NCBI RefSeq assembly: GCF_900184895.1
Contig: NZ_FXZK01000007.1
Location: forward strand, 120,639-184,638
DNA length: 64,000 bases
Source: Flavimaricola marinus
GTDB taxonomy: Bacteria; Pseudomonadota; Alphaproteobacteria; Rhodobacterales; Rhodobacteraceae
Direction of reading: 5' to 3'
Part shown: positions 18,071-27,139 of the stretch, piece after piece
How positions within the stretch are numbered: position 1 is the stretch's first letter
How the letters are laid out: the number at the start of each line of letters is the position of its first letter
Program-made: the position numbers and the translations under genes
Notes under the pieces: generated by a model
The model's database searches: none
What the model saw: the letters and a program-made list of their open reading frames with translations, nothing else
Told to the model about the DNA's origin: nothing

Positions 18071-19753
18071 ATGAGCATTCTGACATTCGAAAACGTCTGC
18101 AAAGGCTATGGTCAGGGGACCGATAGGATCGAGATCCTGCGCGATATCTCGATGCAGGTCGCCCAAGGTGAGTTCGTGGCGATCCTCGGCTTCTCGGGCA
18201 CCGGCAAGACGACGCTGATCAATATGATCGCGGGGCTGGACACGCCCGACTCCGGGTCCGTGAGCTTCAAGGGTGAAACGGTCGACGGCCCCGGCCCCGA
18301 ACGGGGGCTGGTGTTTCAGAGCTACTCGCTGATGCCGTGGCTGTCGGTCAAGGGCAACGTCCTTCTGGCCGTCGACGCCGCCTTCCCCAAGATGTCCAAG
18401 GCCGAGAAATCGGCGAAAGCGGATCACTACATCCAGATGGTCGGACTGTCGCACGCCTCGGCGCGTCGGCCGTCGGAGCTGTCCGGCGGCATGCGGCAGA
18501 GGGTGTCTGTCGCACGGGCTCTCGCGCTCGATCCCGAGGTTCTGCTGCTCGACGAACCCCTGTCGGCGCTGGATGCGTTGACGCGGGCCAATCTGGCCGA
18601 CGAAATCCTCGGGATCTGGGAACAGGACAAGAAGACCTGCCTTCTGATCACCAACGACGTGGACGAGGCCATCCTGATGGCCGACCGGGTGATCGTGCTG
18701 AACCCGGACGGAACTCTGGCGGACCCCTTCGTCATCGACATCCCGCGGCCACGCGACCGGATGGAGATGAACACCGACGACGGTTTCAAGGCGCTGCGGG
18801 CCACGATCACCAAATATCTGATGGATGTGGGGATCGAAGCCCGGGTCGAAGGCACCCGGCACCTGCCCAACGTCACGCCGATCCACTCGCTGCCCGCCGC
18901 GGTCAAGGAAGCGCAGGCCAGCGGCATCGAAGACCGCTTTCTGACCTTCTCACAACTGCACAAGATCTACCCGACGCCAAAGGGGCCGTTGACCGTGGTC
19001 GAGAATTTCGACCTCAAGGTCAACAAGGGCGAATTCATCTCGCTCATCGGACACTCTGGCTGTGGCAAATCCACGGTGCTGACGATGGCGGCCGGGCTGA
19101 ACCCGATCTCGAAAGGGGCGATCCGGCTCGACGGCTGGAACGTCGAGGGGGCAGACCCCGAGCGGGCCGTGGTGTTCCAGTCGCCGAACCTGTTTCCGTG
19201 GCTCAGCGCCAAGGAGAACGTCGCCATCGGTGTCGACAAGGTCTATCCGCGCGCCAGCCGGGCCGAACGGCAGGACGTGGTCGAATACTATCTCGAACGG
19301 GTCGGTCTGGCCGACAGCATGGACAAGCAGGCAGACAGCCTGTCCAACGGCATGAAACAGCGCGTCGGGATCGCGCGCGCCTTTGCGCTGTCGCCCAAGC
19401 TGCTGTTGCTGGACGAACCGTTCGGCATGCTGGACAGCCTGACCCGCTGGGAGCTGCAAGAGGTTCTCATGGAGGTCTGGTCGCGGACAAAGGTCACCGC
19501 GATCTGCGTGACCCACGACGTCGACGAAGCGATCCTCCTGGCAGACCGGGTCGTCATGATGACGAACGGGCCGCAGGCCACGATCGGTCGGATCGTCGAT
19601 GTGGATCTGCCGCGGCCGCGCACGCGCAAGGCGCTGTTGGAGCACCCCGATTACTACCGCTACCGGCAGCAGGTTCTCGATTTCCTCGAGGAATACGAAC
19701 ACGGCGCCAAGCCAAAGGCGAAACCGGTCGCGACAGCGGTCGCCGCCGAATGA
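18071..19753 (+). CDS. nrtC: Nitrate ABC transporter, fused double ATPase
   Basis: 560 aa with two complete ABC ATPase domains. Domain 1 has Walker A GFSGTGKTT (about 40-48), signature LSGGMRQR (about 137) and Walker B LLLDEPLSALD. A linker of about 60 residues follows. Domain 2 has Walker A GHSGCGKST (about 326), signature LSNGMKQR (about 423) and LLLDEPFGMLD. Cyanobacteria use separate NrtC (ATPase plus NrtA-like domain) and NrtD. Here one chain supplies both nucleotide sites and there is no NrtA-like regulatory domain. The start is 5 bases after nrtB. The symbol is approximate. Confidence 0.9.
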   Translation: MSILTFENVCKGYGQGTDRIEILRDISMQVAQGEFVAILGFSGTGKTTLINMIAGLDTPDSGSVSFKGETVDGPGPERGLVFQSYSLMPWLSVKGNVLLAVDAAFPKMSKAEKSAKADHYIQMVGLSHASARRPSELSGGMRQRVSVARALALDPEVLLLDEPLSALDALTRANLADEILGIWEQDKKTCLLITNDVDEAILMADRVIVLNPDGTLADPFVIDIPRPRDRMEMNTDDGFKALRATITKYLMDVGIEARVEGTRHLPNVTPIHSLPAAVKEAQASGIEDRFLTFSQLHKIYPTPKGPLTVVENFDLKVNKGEFISLIGHSGCGKSTVLTMAAGLNPISKGAIRLDGWNVEGADPERAVVFQSPNLFPWLSAKENVAIGVDKVYPRASRAERQDVVEYYLERVGLADSMDKQADSLSNGMKQRVGIARAFALSPKLLLLDEPFGMLDSLTRWELQEVLMEVWSRTKVTAICVTHDVDEAILLADRVVMMTNGPQATIGRIVDVDLPRPRTRKALLEHPDYYRYRQQVLDFLEEYEHGAKPKAKPVATAVAAE

Positions 19754-19808
19754 AGCCGCGCGTCATTCCCGCGCTTTCCACAGGCGGACGGACAAGGAAA
19801 CACACACG

Positions 19809-20762
19809 ATGAACGTCGTCGCACACACTTCAACAGAGCCGTTTATCCGGGTCGCGGAAGTCTGGGTTCCGAAAGGCGAACGGCTGGTCTGTTCGGCCGG
19901 GGACTACAACGGGCTCGACGGCTTCGAGGCGGCATCGCGCAAGACCAGCTTTGCCAAGGGCGAAGGCTTGCCCGGCAAGGCATGGTCCGAGGCGCGGCCG
20001 GTCGTGCTCAAATCCTTCGATGGATCTTATTTTCAGCGGACCGAGGCCGCCAAGGAGGCCGGGCTGACCGCCGCCGTCGCGATCCCGGTCTTTGCCGAGG
20101 CGACGCTGCTGGCCGTGCTGGTCGTGCTGTGCGGCGACGATGCGGTGCGGACCGGCGCGATCGAGGTCTGGACCACGGACGCCGACGACATGCTGACGCT
20201 GGACGACGGCTACTACGGCGCGGCGGAAGAGTTCGAATTTGTCTCGCGGCACACGCATTTCCCGCGTGGGCAAGGCCTGCCCGGAGGGGTCTGGGCCTCT
20301 GACACGCCGATCCTGATGCGGGATCTGGGGGCGGGGTACAAATTCATCCGGGCCTCTGCGGCGGGCAAGGCCGGGCTGACGACCGGGATCGGGTTTCCCG
20401 TCCCCGTGCCGGGAGGCTCGCCCTACATCCTGACGCTGCTGTCCGCGCTGGGCACGCCGATCGCGCGCCGGTTCGAGATCTGGGACGCGCGGGCCGCGCG
20501 CATGGGTAAATCCGGCAATGCCGTCCTGATCGACGGGGTTTGCGAACGGGCGGGCGCCTTGTGGAAGGACGACGGCGACGGGCTGAACAGCGACGCACCG
20601 ACCGCCAGCCCGTGGAAAGGCGTGATCGGTCAGGTTCTGGGCACCGGGCTGCCGGTCGTCGCTCGGAAAAACGTCGGTTTGCCTGAAGGTTACAACGCCT
20701 TTGTCGGCCTGCCCATTCATCGCGGCGGCGGGCTGTCCCATGTCGTCGCATGGTATATCTGA
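19809..20762 (+). CDS. Tandem GAF-domain protein of the nitrate operon
   Basis: 317 aa, no signal or membrane segment. At least two GAF-like units are visible, each with the same loop: GEGLPGKAW (residues 51-59) and GQGLPGGVW (about 154-162). A third echo (WKGVIGQVLGTGLP) lies near residue 275. GAF domains bind small ligands or hemes, but no output domain is present. It lies between the transporter ATPase and nirB on the same strand with an AAGGA ribosome site, so it should be co-expressed with nitrate assimilation. A sensory or cofactor role is possible. No function is known to me. Confidence 0.72.
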   Translation: MNVVAHTSTEPFIRVAEVWVPKGERLVCSAGDYNGLDGFEAASRKTSFAKGEGLPGKAWSEARPVVLKSFDGSYFQRTEAAKEAGLTAAVAIPVFAEATLLAVLVVLCGDDAVRTGAIEVWTTDADDMLTLDDGYYGAAEEFEFVSRHTHFPRGQGLPGGVWASDTPILMRDLGAGYKFIRASAAGKAGLTTGIGFPVPVPGGSPYILTLLSALGTPIARRFEIWDARAARMGKSGNAVLIDGVCERAGALWKDDGDGLNSDAPTASPWKGVIGQVLGTGLPVVARKNVGLPEGYNAFVGLPIHRGGGLSHVVAWYI

Positions 20763-20775
20763 GAGGATCGACACA

Positions 20776-23214
20776 ATGACAAAACAGAAACTTGTGGTGA
20801 TCGGGGCGGGCATGGCCTCCGGCCGTATGCTGGAAACCCTGTCCGATCTGGCGCCCGGCGCGTGGGACGTGACCCTGTTCAACGCCGAGCCGCGCGGAAA
20901 CTACAACCGGATCATGCTGTCGCCGGTGCTGTCGGGCGAGAAATCCTATAGCGAGATCGTGACCCACGACGCCGAATGGTATGAGGCTCACGGCGTCACC
21001 TGCCGGTTCGGCGAAAAGGTCACGGCCATCGATCTGGCCGGGAAAACCGTCACCGGGGAAAACGGGGCGGTCGCGTATGACAAGCTGGTGATCGCCAGCG
21101 GCTCGACCCCCTTCATCGTGCCGATGCCCGGTCACGATCTGGAAGGGGTCATCGCCTACCGGGATCTCGAAGACACCAACCGGATGATCGACGTCGCGGG
21201 CAATCCCGATGCCAAGGTGGTGGTGATCGGCGGCGGGCTTCTTGGGCTCGAAGCCGCCGCGGGGCTGCGGCTGCGCGGTGTGGATGTCACCGTCGTGCAT
21301 CTCAACTCGCACCTGATGGAGCGGCAACTGGACGAGGCCGCGGGCTATCTGCTGCGGCGGGCGCTGATCGACAAGGGGATCACGGTCAGATGCAGTGCCA
21401 ATTCCAAGGAAATCCTGGGCAAGGACGGCAAGGTCCGCGCGCTGCTGCTCGATGACGGCACGGAATTGCCGTGCGACCTTCTGGTGATGGCCGTGGGCAT
21501 CCGTCCGAACGTGGCGCTGGCACGGGACAGTGGGCTTGCCGTGGGCCGGGGCATCCATGTCGACGACCAGATGCTCACCTCCGATGCCGACGTTCTGGCG
21601 GTGGGCGAATGTGTCGAACATGACGGGGCCGTTTTCGGGCTCGTGGCGCCGCTCTACGATCAGGCCGCGGTCGCCGCCAAGACCCTGACCGGGCAAAGCG
21701 CGTGCTTCGTTCAAAAGGAGCTTTCGACGAAACTCAAGGTGACGGGGTGCGATCTGTTCAGCGCGGGCGATTTCGCCGAAGGCGACGGGCGCGAGGACAT
21801 CGTCTTTCGGGATCCGGCGCGCGGCGTCTACAAACGGCTGGTGATCGAGAACGACGTGGTGATCGGGGCCGTGTTCTACGGCGACACCACCGACAGCAGC
21901 TGGTTCTTCGGGCTGATCCGGGACAAGACCGACATCTCGCAGATGCGGGATACGCTGATCTTCGGCCCCAACATGCAGGGGGCCTCCGTGGACCCCATGC
22001 AAGCCGTTGCAGCCTTGCCGGCTGACGCAGAAATCTGTGGTTGCAACGGCGTGTGTAAAGGCCGGATCGTGGAGGCCATCGAAGCCGGCGCCACCACCCT
22101 GAGCGAGGTTCGCGCGCAGACCAAGGCCAGCGGCTCCTGCGGGACATGCACCGGACTGGTGGAACAGGTGATGGCCGTCAGCCTCGGCGACGCCTTCAAG
22201 ATGCCCGCCACGGCGGCGGTTTGCGGCTGCACCGACCTGTCTCACGAGGATGTTCGGCGGCTGATCAAGAGCCAGGAGCTCAAGTCGCAGGATGCGGTCT
22301 GGCAAGAGCTGGGCTGGTCGACACCCAACGGCTGTCACGTCTGCCGGCCGGCGATCAACTACTACCTCCTGGCGGATTGGCCGCTGGAGTATCGGGACGA
22401 TCCGCAAAGCCGGTTCGTGAACGAACGCAATCATGCCAACATCCAGAAGGACGGCACCTACTCCGTCGTGCCGCGGATGTGGGGCGGGATCACCACGGCC
22501 GACGAACTGCGGGCCATCGCCGATGCCGCCGATAAATACAACGTCCCTACGGTCAAGGTCACCGGCGGTCAACGGATCGATCTCTTGGGGGTGCGCAAGG
22601 AGGATCTGCCGGCCATCTGGTATGACCTGAACAAGGCCGGCATGGTGTCCGGCCACGCCTACTCCAAGGGGCTGCGGACCGTAAAGACCTGTGTCGGCAA
22701 GGACCATTGCCGCTTCGGAACGCAGGACAGCACCGGGCTCGGCATCAAGCTGGAAAAGCTGCTCTGGGGTTCCTGGACGCCGCACAAGGTCAAGCTGGGG
22801 GTGTCGGGCTGTCCGCGCAACTGTGCCGAGGCCACCTGCAAGGATGTGGGGATCGTCTGCGTCGATTCAGGCTACGAAGTGTCCGTCGGCGGCGCCGCGG
22901 GCATGGACGTGCGGGAAACCGAATTGCTGGGCAAGGTCGCGACAGAGGCGGAAGCGATCGCGCTGACCACCGCCTTCATCCAGCTCTACCGCGAGAATGC
23001 GAAGTATCTGGACCGGGGCTACAAGTGGGTGGCCAAGGTCGGCCTCGATTGGGTCAAATCGCAGGTGGTGGATGATCTGGAAAACCGGGCCGCCCTGATC
23101 GCGCGGTTCGACCTGTCGCAGACGGTCTACCGCAAGGACCCCTGGGCCGAACACGCGGCGCAGGCCGAGACCTATCAACCCCTCGCCGATCTGACATTGG
23201 AGGCCGCGCAATGA
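20776..23214 (+). CDS. nirB: Assimilatory nitrite reductase (NADH), large subunit
   Basis: 812 aa. The order is an N-terminal FAD site (VVIGAGMASG), an NAD site (VVVIGGGLLGLEAA, about 150), and two BFD-type [2Fe-2S] regions (CGCNGVCKG...SCGTCTG about 420-465, and CGCTDLSHED...CHVCRP). The siroheme/[4Fe-4S] half follows, with Cys in KTCVGKDHCRFG (about 636) and SGCPRNCAEATC (about 680). It reduces nitrite to ammonium with NADH. Siroheme would come from cysG at 27140. The stop overlaps nirD by 4 bases. The symbol nasB is also used. Confidence 0.96.
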   Translation: MTKQKLVVIGAGMASGRMLETLSDLAPGAWDVTLFNAEPRGNYNRIMLSPVLSGEKSYSEIVTHDAEWYEAHGVTCRFGEKVTAIDLAGKTVTGENGAVAYDKLVIASGSTPFIVPMPGHDLEGVIAYRDLEDTNRMIDVAGNPDAKVVVIGGGLLGLEAAAGLRLRGVDVTVVHLNSHLMERQLDEAAGYLLRRALIDKGITVRCSANSKEILGKDGKVRALLLDDGTELPCDLLVMAVGIRPNVALARDSGLAVGRGIHVDDQMLTSDADVLAVGECVEHDGAVFGLVAPLYDQAAVAAKTLTGQSACFVQKELSTKLKVTGCDLFSAGDFAEGDGREDIVFRDPARGVYKRLVIENDVVIGAVFYGDTTDSSWFFGLIRDKTDISQMRDTLIFGPNMQGASVDPMQAVAALPADAEICGCNGVCKGRIVEAIEAGATTLSEVRAQTKASGSCGTCTGLVEQVMAVSLGDAFKMPATAAVCGCTDLSHEDVRRLIKSQELKSQDAVWQELGWSTPNGCHVCRPAINYYLLADWPLEYRDDPQSRFVNERNHANIQKDGTYSVVPRMWGGITTADELRAIADAADKYNVPTVKVTGGQRIDLLGVRKEDLPAIWYDLNKAGMVSGHAYSKGLRTVKTCVGKDHCRFGTQDSTGLGIKLEKLLWGSWTPHKVKLGVSGCPRNCAEATCKDVGIVCVDSGYEVSVGGAAGMDVRETELLGKVATEAEAIALTTAFIQLYRENAKYLDRGYKWVAKVGLDWVKSQVVDDLENRAALIARFDLSQTVYRKDPWAEHAAQAETYQPLADLTLEAAQ

Positions 23215-23543
23215 GCTGGATAGATGTGGGCCATATCGACGACATACCGCTGCGCGGCGCGCGGGTGGTCAAGACCATGCAAGGCTGCGTGGCCCTGTTT
23301 CGAACCGGGCCGGACGAGGTCTTCGCCGCCTCCGATCGCTGTCCGCACAAGGGCGGGCCGCTGAGTGAGGGGATCATTCACGGACGGCAAGTGACCTGCC
23401 CGCTGCACAATTGGGTCTTTTCGCTGGAAACCGGGTCCGCCCAAGGCGCCGACAACGGCCAGATCCAGACCTATCCTCTGCGGCTCGAGGCAGGACGGCT
23501 GCTGCTGGACGGCGATGCCCTCTCCAAAAGGACCGCGGCCTGA
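23211..23543 (+). CDS. nirD: Nitrite reductase small subunit (Rieske-type)
   Basis: 110 aa. The Rieske ligands are intact: CPHKGGPLSEG and CPLHNWVF (CxH and CxxH). NirD is the small partner of NirB. It overlaps nirB by 4 bases, and its last base is the A of the nasA ATG (TGATG), so the three are tightly coupled. Confidence 0.94.
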   Translation: MSWIDVGHIDDIPLRGARVVKTMQGCVALFRTGPDEVFAASDRCPHKGGPLSEGIIHGRQVTCPLHNWVFSLETGSAQGADNGQIQTYPLRLEAGRLLLDGDALSKRTAA

Positions 23544-26164
23544 TGGACCGGACCAAAGCGGACGCGGTCCGCTCCACCTGCCCGTATTGCGGGGTCGGCT
23601 GCGGGGTGCTGCTGCGGGCCACCGGCGATGGTGGCCTCGACGTGCAGGGGGATCCGGATCATCCCGCCAACTTCGGGCGGCTGTGCTCCAAGGGGCTGGC
23701 CTTGGGGGAAACGGTCGGGGTCGAGGACCGGCTGCTCGATCCGATGGTCCACGGCGGCGTGGCCGATTGGGACGACGCGCTGCAACTGGTGGCGGACAGG
23801 TTCTCTCGGACCATCGCCGATCACGGCCCCGGCAGCGTCGCGCTCTATGTCTCCGGTCAGATGCTCACCGAAGACTACTATGTCGCCAACAAGCTCGCCA
23901 AAGGCTTCATGGGAACGGCGAATATCGACACCAATTCAAGGCTTTGCATGGCTTCGACCGTGGCAGGGCACAAACGGGCATTCGGCAGCGACACGGTTCC
24001 GGGCACCTACGAAGACCTCGAACTGGCCGACCTCATCGTTCTGACCGGGTCCAATCTGGCATGGTGCCACCCGGTCCTGTATCAGCGCATCCTCGCCGCC
24101 CGGTCCAGACGGCCGGAGATGAAGATCGTGGTGATCGATCCGCGGCGCACGGCAAGCTGTGACGGGGCAGACCTGCATCTGGCACTGGAGCCGGGCAGCG
24201 ACGTCGCCCTGTTCAACCACCTGCTCGCGCAGATCGACAGGCAGGGCGCGATGGACCGGGCCTTTCTGGCCGCCCACGTCGACGGTGTGGCAGAGGCGGT
24301 GGCCGCGGCCCATGCCAGCGACGTGTCGATCACCGGCCTGTCCGAGGCAGATCTCGCCCGGTTCGTGGCGCTCTGGATCGGCAGCGAAAAGGTGGTCACG
24401 GTGTTCAGCCAAGGGGTCAACCAATCCACCTCCGGCGCGGACAAGGTCAATGCGATCCTGAATTGCCACCTCGCCACGGGGCGGATCGGCAAACCGGGCT
24501 GCGGCCCGTTTTCCGTGACCGGACAACCCAACGCCATGGGCGGGCGCGAGGTCGGCGGGCTGGCCAATATGCTGGCCTGCCATCTCGATCTCGAAAACCC
24601 CGATCACCGGCAGGCGGTGCGCCAGTTCTGGGATGCGCCGCAGATGCCGGAAACCGCTGGGCTGAAAGCGGTGGACATGTTCCGAGCTGTCGGTCGGGGC
24701 GAGATCAAGGCGCTGTGGATCATCCACACCAACCCCGCCGTTTCGATGCCCGACAGCACCGCCATCGCCGCGGCCATATCGGGCTGCGACTTTACGGTGG
24801 TGTCCGACATCACGGGGCAGACCGATACCGCGCGGCTGGCCGACGTGCTGCTGCCTGCGACCGCCTGGGCGGAAAAGGACGGCACCGTCACCAATTCCGA
24901 CCGCACGATCAGCCGGCAGAGAGGGCTCTTGCCGGCACCCGGACGCGCCCGGCCCGATTGGGCGATCCTGGCAGAGGTCGGACGGCGGATGGGATGGACC
25001 ACGGCCTTCGACTACGACAACCCCGCCCAGATATTTCGCGAACATGCGGCCCTGTCCGGCATCGCAGGTGGCTTCGGGCGCGACTTCGACATCTCCGGCA
25101 TGGCCGACATCTCGGATGCGGACTATGCGACCTGCAAGCCCTTTCGCTGGCCCTACGCGGCGCGGAAAGGCGGGCGGTTCTTTGCCGAGGGCGGCTTCTT
25201 CACGGCCAACGGCAAGGCGCGGATGCTGCCGTTGCAGCCCCGCGGTCTGGCCGCTCCCGCCACGGTCGACCTGCCTTACCGGCTGAATACGGGGCGGACC
25301 CGGGATCAGTGGCACACGATGACGCGCAGCGGCAAATCGGTCCGGCTCGCCGCCCATCTGGCGGAACCGTTTCTGGAAATCCACCCCGGCGACGCCCAGA
25401 GGATCGGCGTCGATCCGGCCGGGCTGGTGCGGGTCCACAATCAACATGGCAGCGCCATCCTGCGGGCGCTGATCACCGATCGGGTCCGGCCCGGACAGTG
25501 CTTCGCCCCGATCCACTGGACCAAGCAAACCGCCCCCAGCGGGGTCATCGACTGCCTTGTGCCCGGCGCGGTCGATCCGGTCTCGGGTCAGCCCGAGAGC
25601 AAGGCTGCAGCGGTCATGATCGACCGCTTTCCGGCGCGTTGGTATGGCTTTGCGGTCTCGCGCAGCGGGATCGACCCCGACTGCGACTATTGGGCCAGAA
25701 CACCGACGGCCAAGGGCTGGAGATGCGAACTGGCCGGGCTGGAGACACCGGACAACTGGGAAGACGCCGCACGCAGGCTGTTCGGGCAGACGCAGGGCAG
25801 CATGCAGACGCTGGAGGACAAGCAAGGCGGCAGCTTCCGGGCCGTTCTGTTCGGTGACAGGGGGCTGGAAGCCGCCCTGTTCGTCTCCGCCAAACCGGTC
25901 GCCGTTATGCGCGACTACCTCGCAGGGCTTCCGGACAGCGCGATCACCGGGCGCACCCCCGTCGATCAGGTCGATCCCGGCCCGACGATCTGTGCCTGCT
26001 TCGGGGTCGGGCTGAACACCATCCTGTCCGCGATCGACAGCCGGCAATTGCAGAGCGTCGAGGCGATCGGCGCGGCGCTTCAGGCCGGCACCAACTGCGG
26101 CTCCTGCCGGCCCGAACTGGCGGGGCTCCTGGCCAGCAGCCAAAACCGGGAGGCGGCGGAATGA
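23543..26164 (+). CDS. nasA: Assimilatory nitrate reductase, catalytic subunit
   Basis: 873 aa Mo-bis-MGD oxidoreductase. The N-terminal [4Fe-4S] site is CPYCGVGC (Cys13, 16, 20) plus a Cys in NFGRLCSKG. The molybdopterin and dinucleotide-binding domains follow. The last 60 residues (about 815-865) are a BFD-like [2Fe-2S] domain (CACFGVG...NCGSC), as in NasA of Klebsiella. It is cytoplasmic, with no Tat signal. It reduces nitrate to nitrite. No separate NasC-type NADH reductase is in the operon, so electrons must come from another donor. Confidence 0.95.
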   Translation: MDRTKADAVRSTCPYCGVGCGVLLRATGDGGLDVQGDPDHPANFGRLCSKGLALGETVGVEDRLLDPMVHGGVADWDDALQLVADRFSRTIADHGPGSVALYVSGQMLTEDYYVANKLAKGFMGTANIDTNSRLCMASTVAGHKRAFGSDTVPGTYEDLELADLIVLTGSNLAWCHPVLYQRILAARSRRPEMKIVVIDPRRTASCDGADLHLALEPGSDVALFNHLLAQIDRQGAMDRAFLAAHVDGVAEAVAAAHASDVSITGLSEADLARFVALWIGSEKVVTVFSQGVNQSTSGADKVNAILNCHLATGRIGKPGCGPFSVTGQPNAMGGREVGGLANMLACHLDLENPDHRQAVRQFWDAPQMPETAGLKAVDMFRAVGRGEIKALWIIHTNPAVSMPDSTAIAAAISGCDFTVVSDITGQTDTARLADVLLPATAWAEKDGTVTNSDRTISRQRGLLPAPGRARPDWAILAEVGRRMGWTTAFDYDNPAQIFREHAALSGIAGGFGRDFDISGMADISDADYATCKPFRWPYAARKGGRFFAEGGFFTANGKARMLPLQPRGLAAPATVDLPYRLNTGRTRDQWHTMTRSGKSVRLAAHLAEPFLEIHPGDAQRIGVDPAGLVRVHNQHGSAILRALITDRVRPGQCFAPIHWTKQTAPSGVIDCLVPGAVDPVSGQPESKAAAVMIDRFPARWYGFAVSRSGIDPDCDYWARTPTAKGWRCELAGLETPDNWEDAARRLFGQTQGSMQTLEDKQGGSFRAVLFGDRGLEAALFVSAKPVAVMRDYLAGLPDSAITGRTPVDQVDPGPTICACFGVGLNTILSAIDSRQLQSVEAIGAALQAGTNCGSCRPELAGLLASSQNREAAE

Positions 26165-27129
26165 CACTGGCCCCCTACGTGCAAATCCTCGGGCGCGGAC
26201 CGGGGCGGTCGCGGTCGCTGACGATGGACGAGGCATCGGCGGCGATGAAGGTGATCCTCTCGGGCACGGCGGCCCCCGAAGCGGTCGGGGCGCTGCTGAT
26301 GCTCATGCGGATGAAGGGCGAGACGGCGGCAGAACTCGCAGGCTTCGTGCAGGCGGCACGGCAGGATTGCCGCTGGACCGGGATCGGCCCCGCGCTGGAC
26401 TGGCCCTGCTACGCGGCCGGGCGGACGCGGGGATTGCCCTGGTTCCTGCTCAGCGCAAAACTCGTCGCGCAAGCGGGATTTCCCGTCGTCCTGCACGGCT
26501 GGAATACGGCGCAGGACAGCATCGCGGATGTGCGGCAAGGCTGCGCGGCACTGGGCATCGAGATGACCGGCTCCGCCAGCGCCACGGCGGCGGCACTTGG
26601 CAGCGAGGGCATCACCTATGTGCCGCTCGAAGCGGCGTCGCCACGGCTCTACGGGCTGCTGCGCCTGCGCGACGTGCTGGGGCTGAGATCGTGCATCAAT
26701 ACGGTTCTGCGGCTGCTCAATCCGTTCGACGCGGCCAGCTCGGTCCAAGGGGTCTTTCACCCCTCCTACCGCGAGGCGCAGGCCGATGCCTGCACCCTGC
26801 TGGGGCAGCCAAATCTGACCGTCATCAAGGGCGGCGGCGGCGAATTCGAACGGCATCCGAGCAAAGACGTGCAGGCCTTCGGCCTCCGCGACGGGCTGCC
26901 TTGGCAGGCATCCTTCGACGCGACCTATCCGCAGGTCCGGCGGCTGGCCGACGGGCAAGAGGCCGTGGCAGACCTCACGGCGCTCTGGTCCGGGCGGATC
27001 GAGGACGATTTCGCCCGCGCGGTCATTCTGGGCACCGCGGCGCTTGCCTTGCACACGCTCGGCGTGGCCGAGCCCGACCGCCTCGCCCAAGACCTCTGGA
27101 CCAGCCGCAATCGCGCACAGGCCGCATAA
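26161..27129 (+). CDS. TrpD2/YbiB-like (anthranilate phosphoribosyltransferase superfamily) protein
   Basis: 322 aa. The fold follows TrpD-like proteins: a helical N-terminal dimer domain (SRSLTMDEASAAMKVILSG...GALLMLMRMKGETAAELAGF) and a C-terminal alpha/beta domain (TVIKGGGGEFERHPSKD). The PRPP-binding GTGGD loop of TrpD is absent, as in the YbiB/TrpD2 subgroup, which binds nucleic acid. It overlaps nasA by 4 bases, so it belongs to the nitrate operon. Its role there is unknown. Confidence 0.7.
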   Translation: MTLAPYVQILGRGPGRSRSLTMDEASAAMKVILSGTAAPEAVGALLMLMRMKGETAAELAGFVQAARQDCRWTGIGPALDWPCYAAGRTRGLPWFLLSAKLVAQAGFPVVLHGWNTAQDSIADVRQGCAALGIEMTGSASATAAALGSEGITYVPLEAASPRLYGLLRLRDVLGLRSCINTVLRLLNPFDAASSVQGVFHPSYREAQADACTLLGQPNLTVIKGGGGEFERHPSKDVQAFGLRDGLPWQASFDATYPQVRRLADGQEAVADLTALWSGRIEDDFARAVILGTAALALHTLGVAEPDRLAQDLWTSRNRAQAA

Positions 27130-27139
27130 AGGAAAACCG

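Noticed and set aside
20344..22785. 813-codon open frame on the minus strand
   Set aside because: Antisense to the GAF and nirB genes, whose motifs are unambiguous.
23936..26236. 766-codon open frame on the minus strand
   Set aside because: Antisense to nasA, with no recognisable domain.
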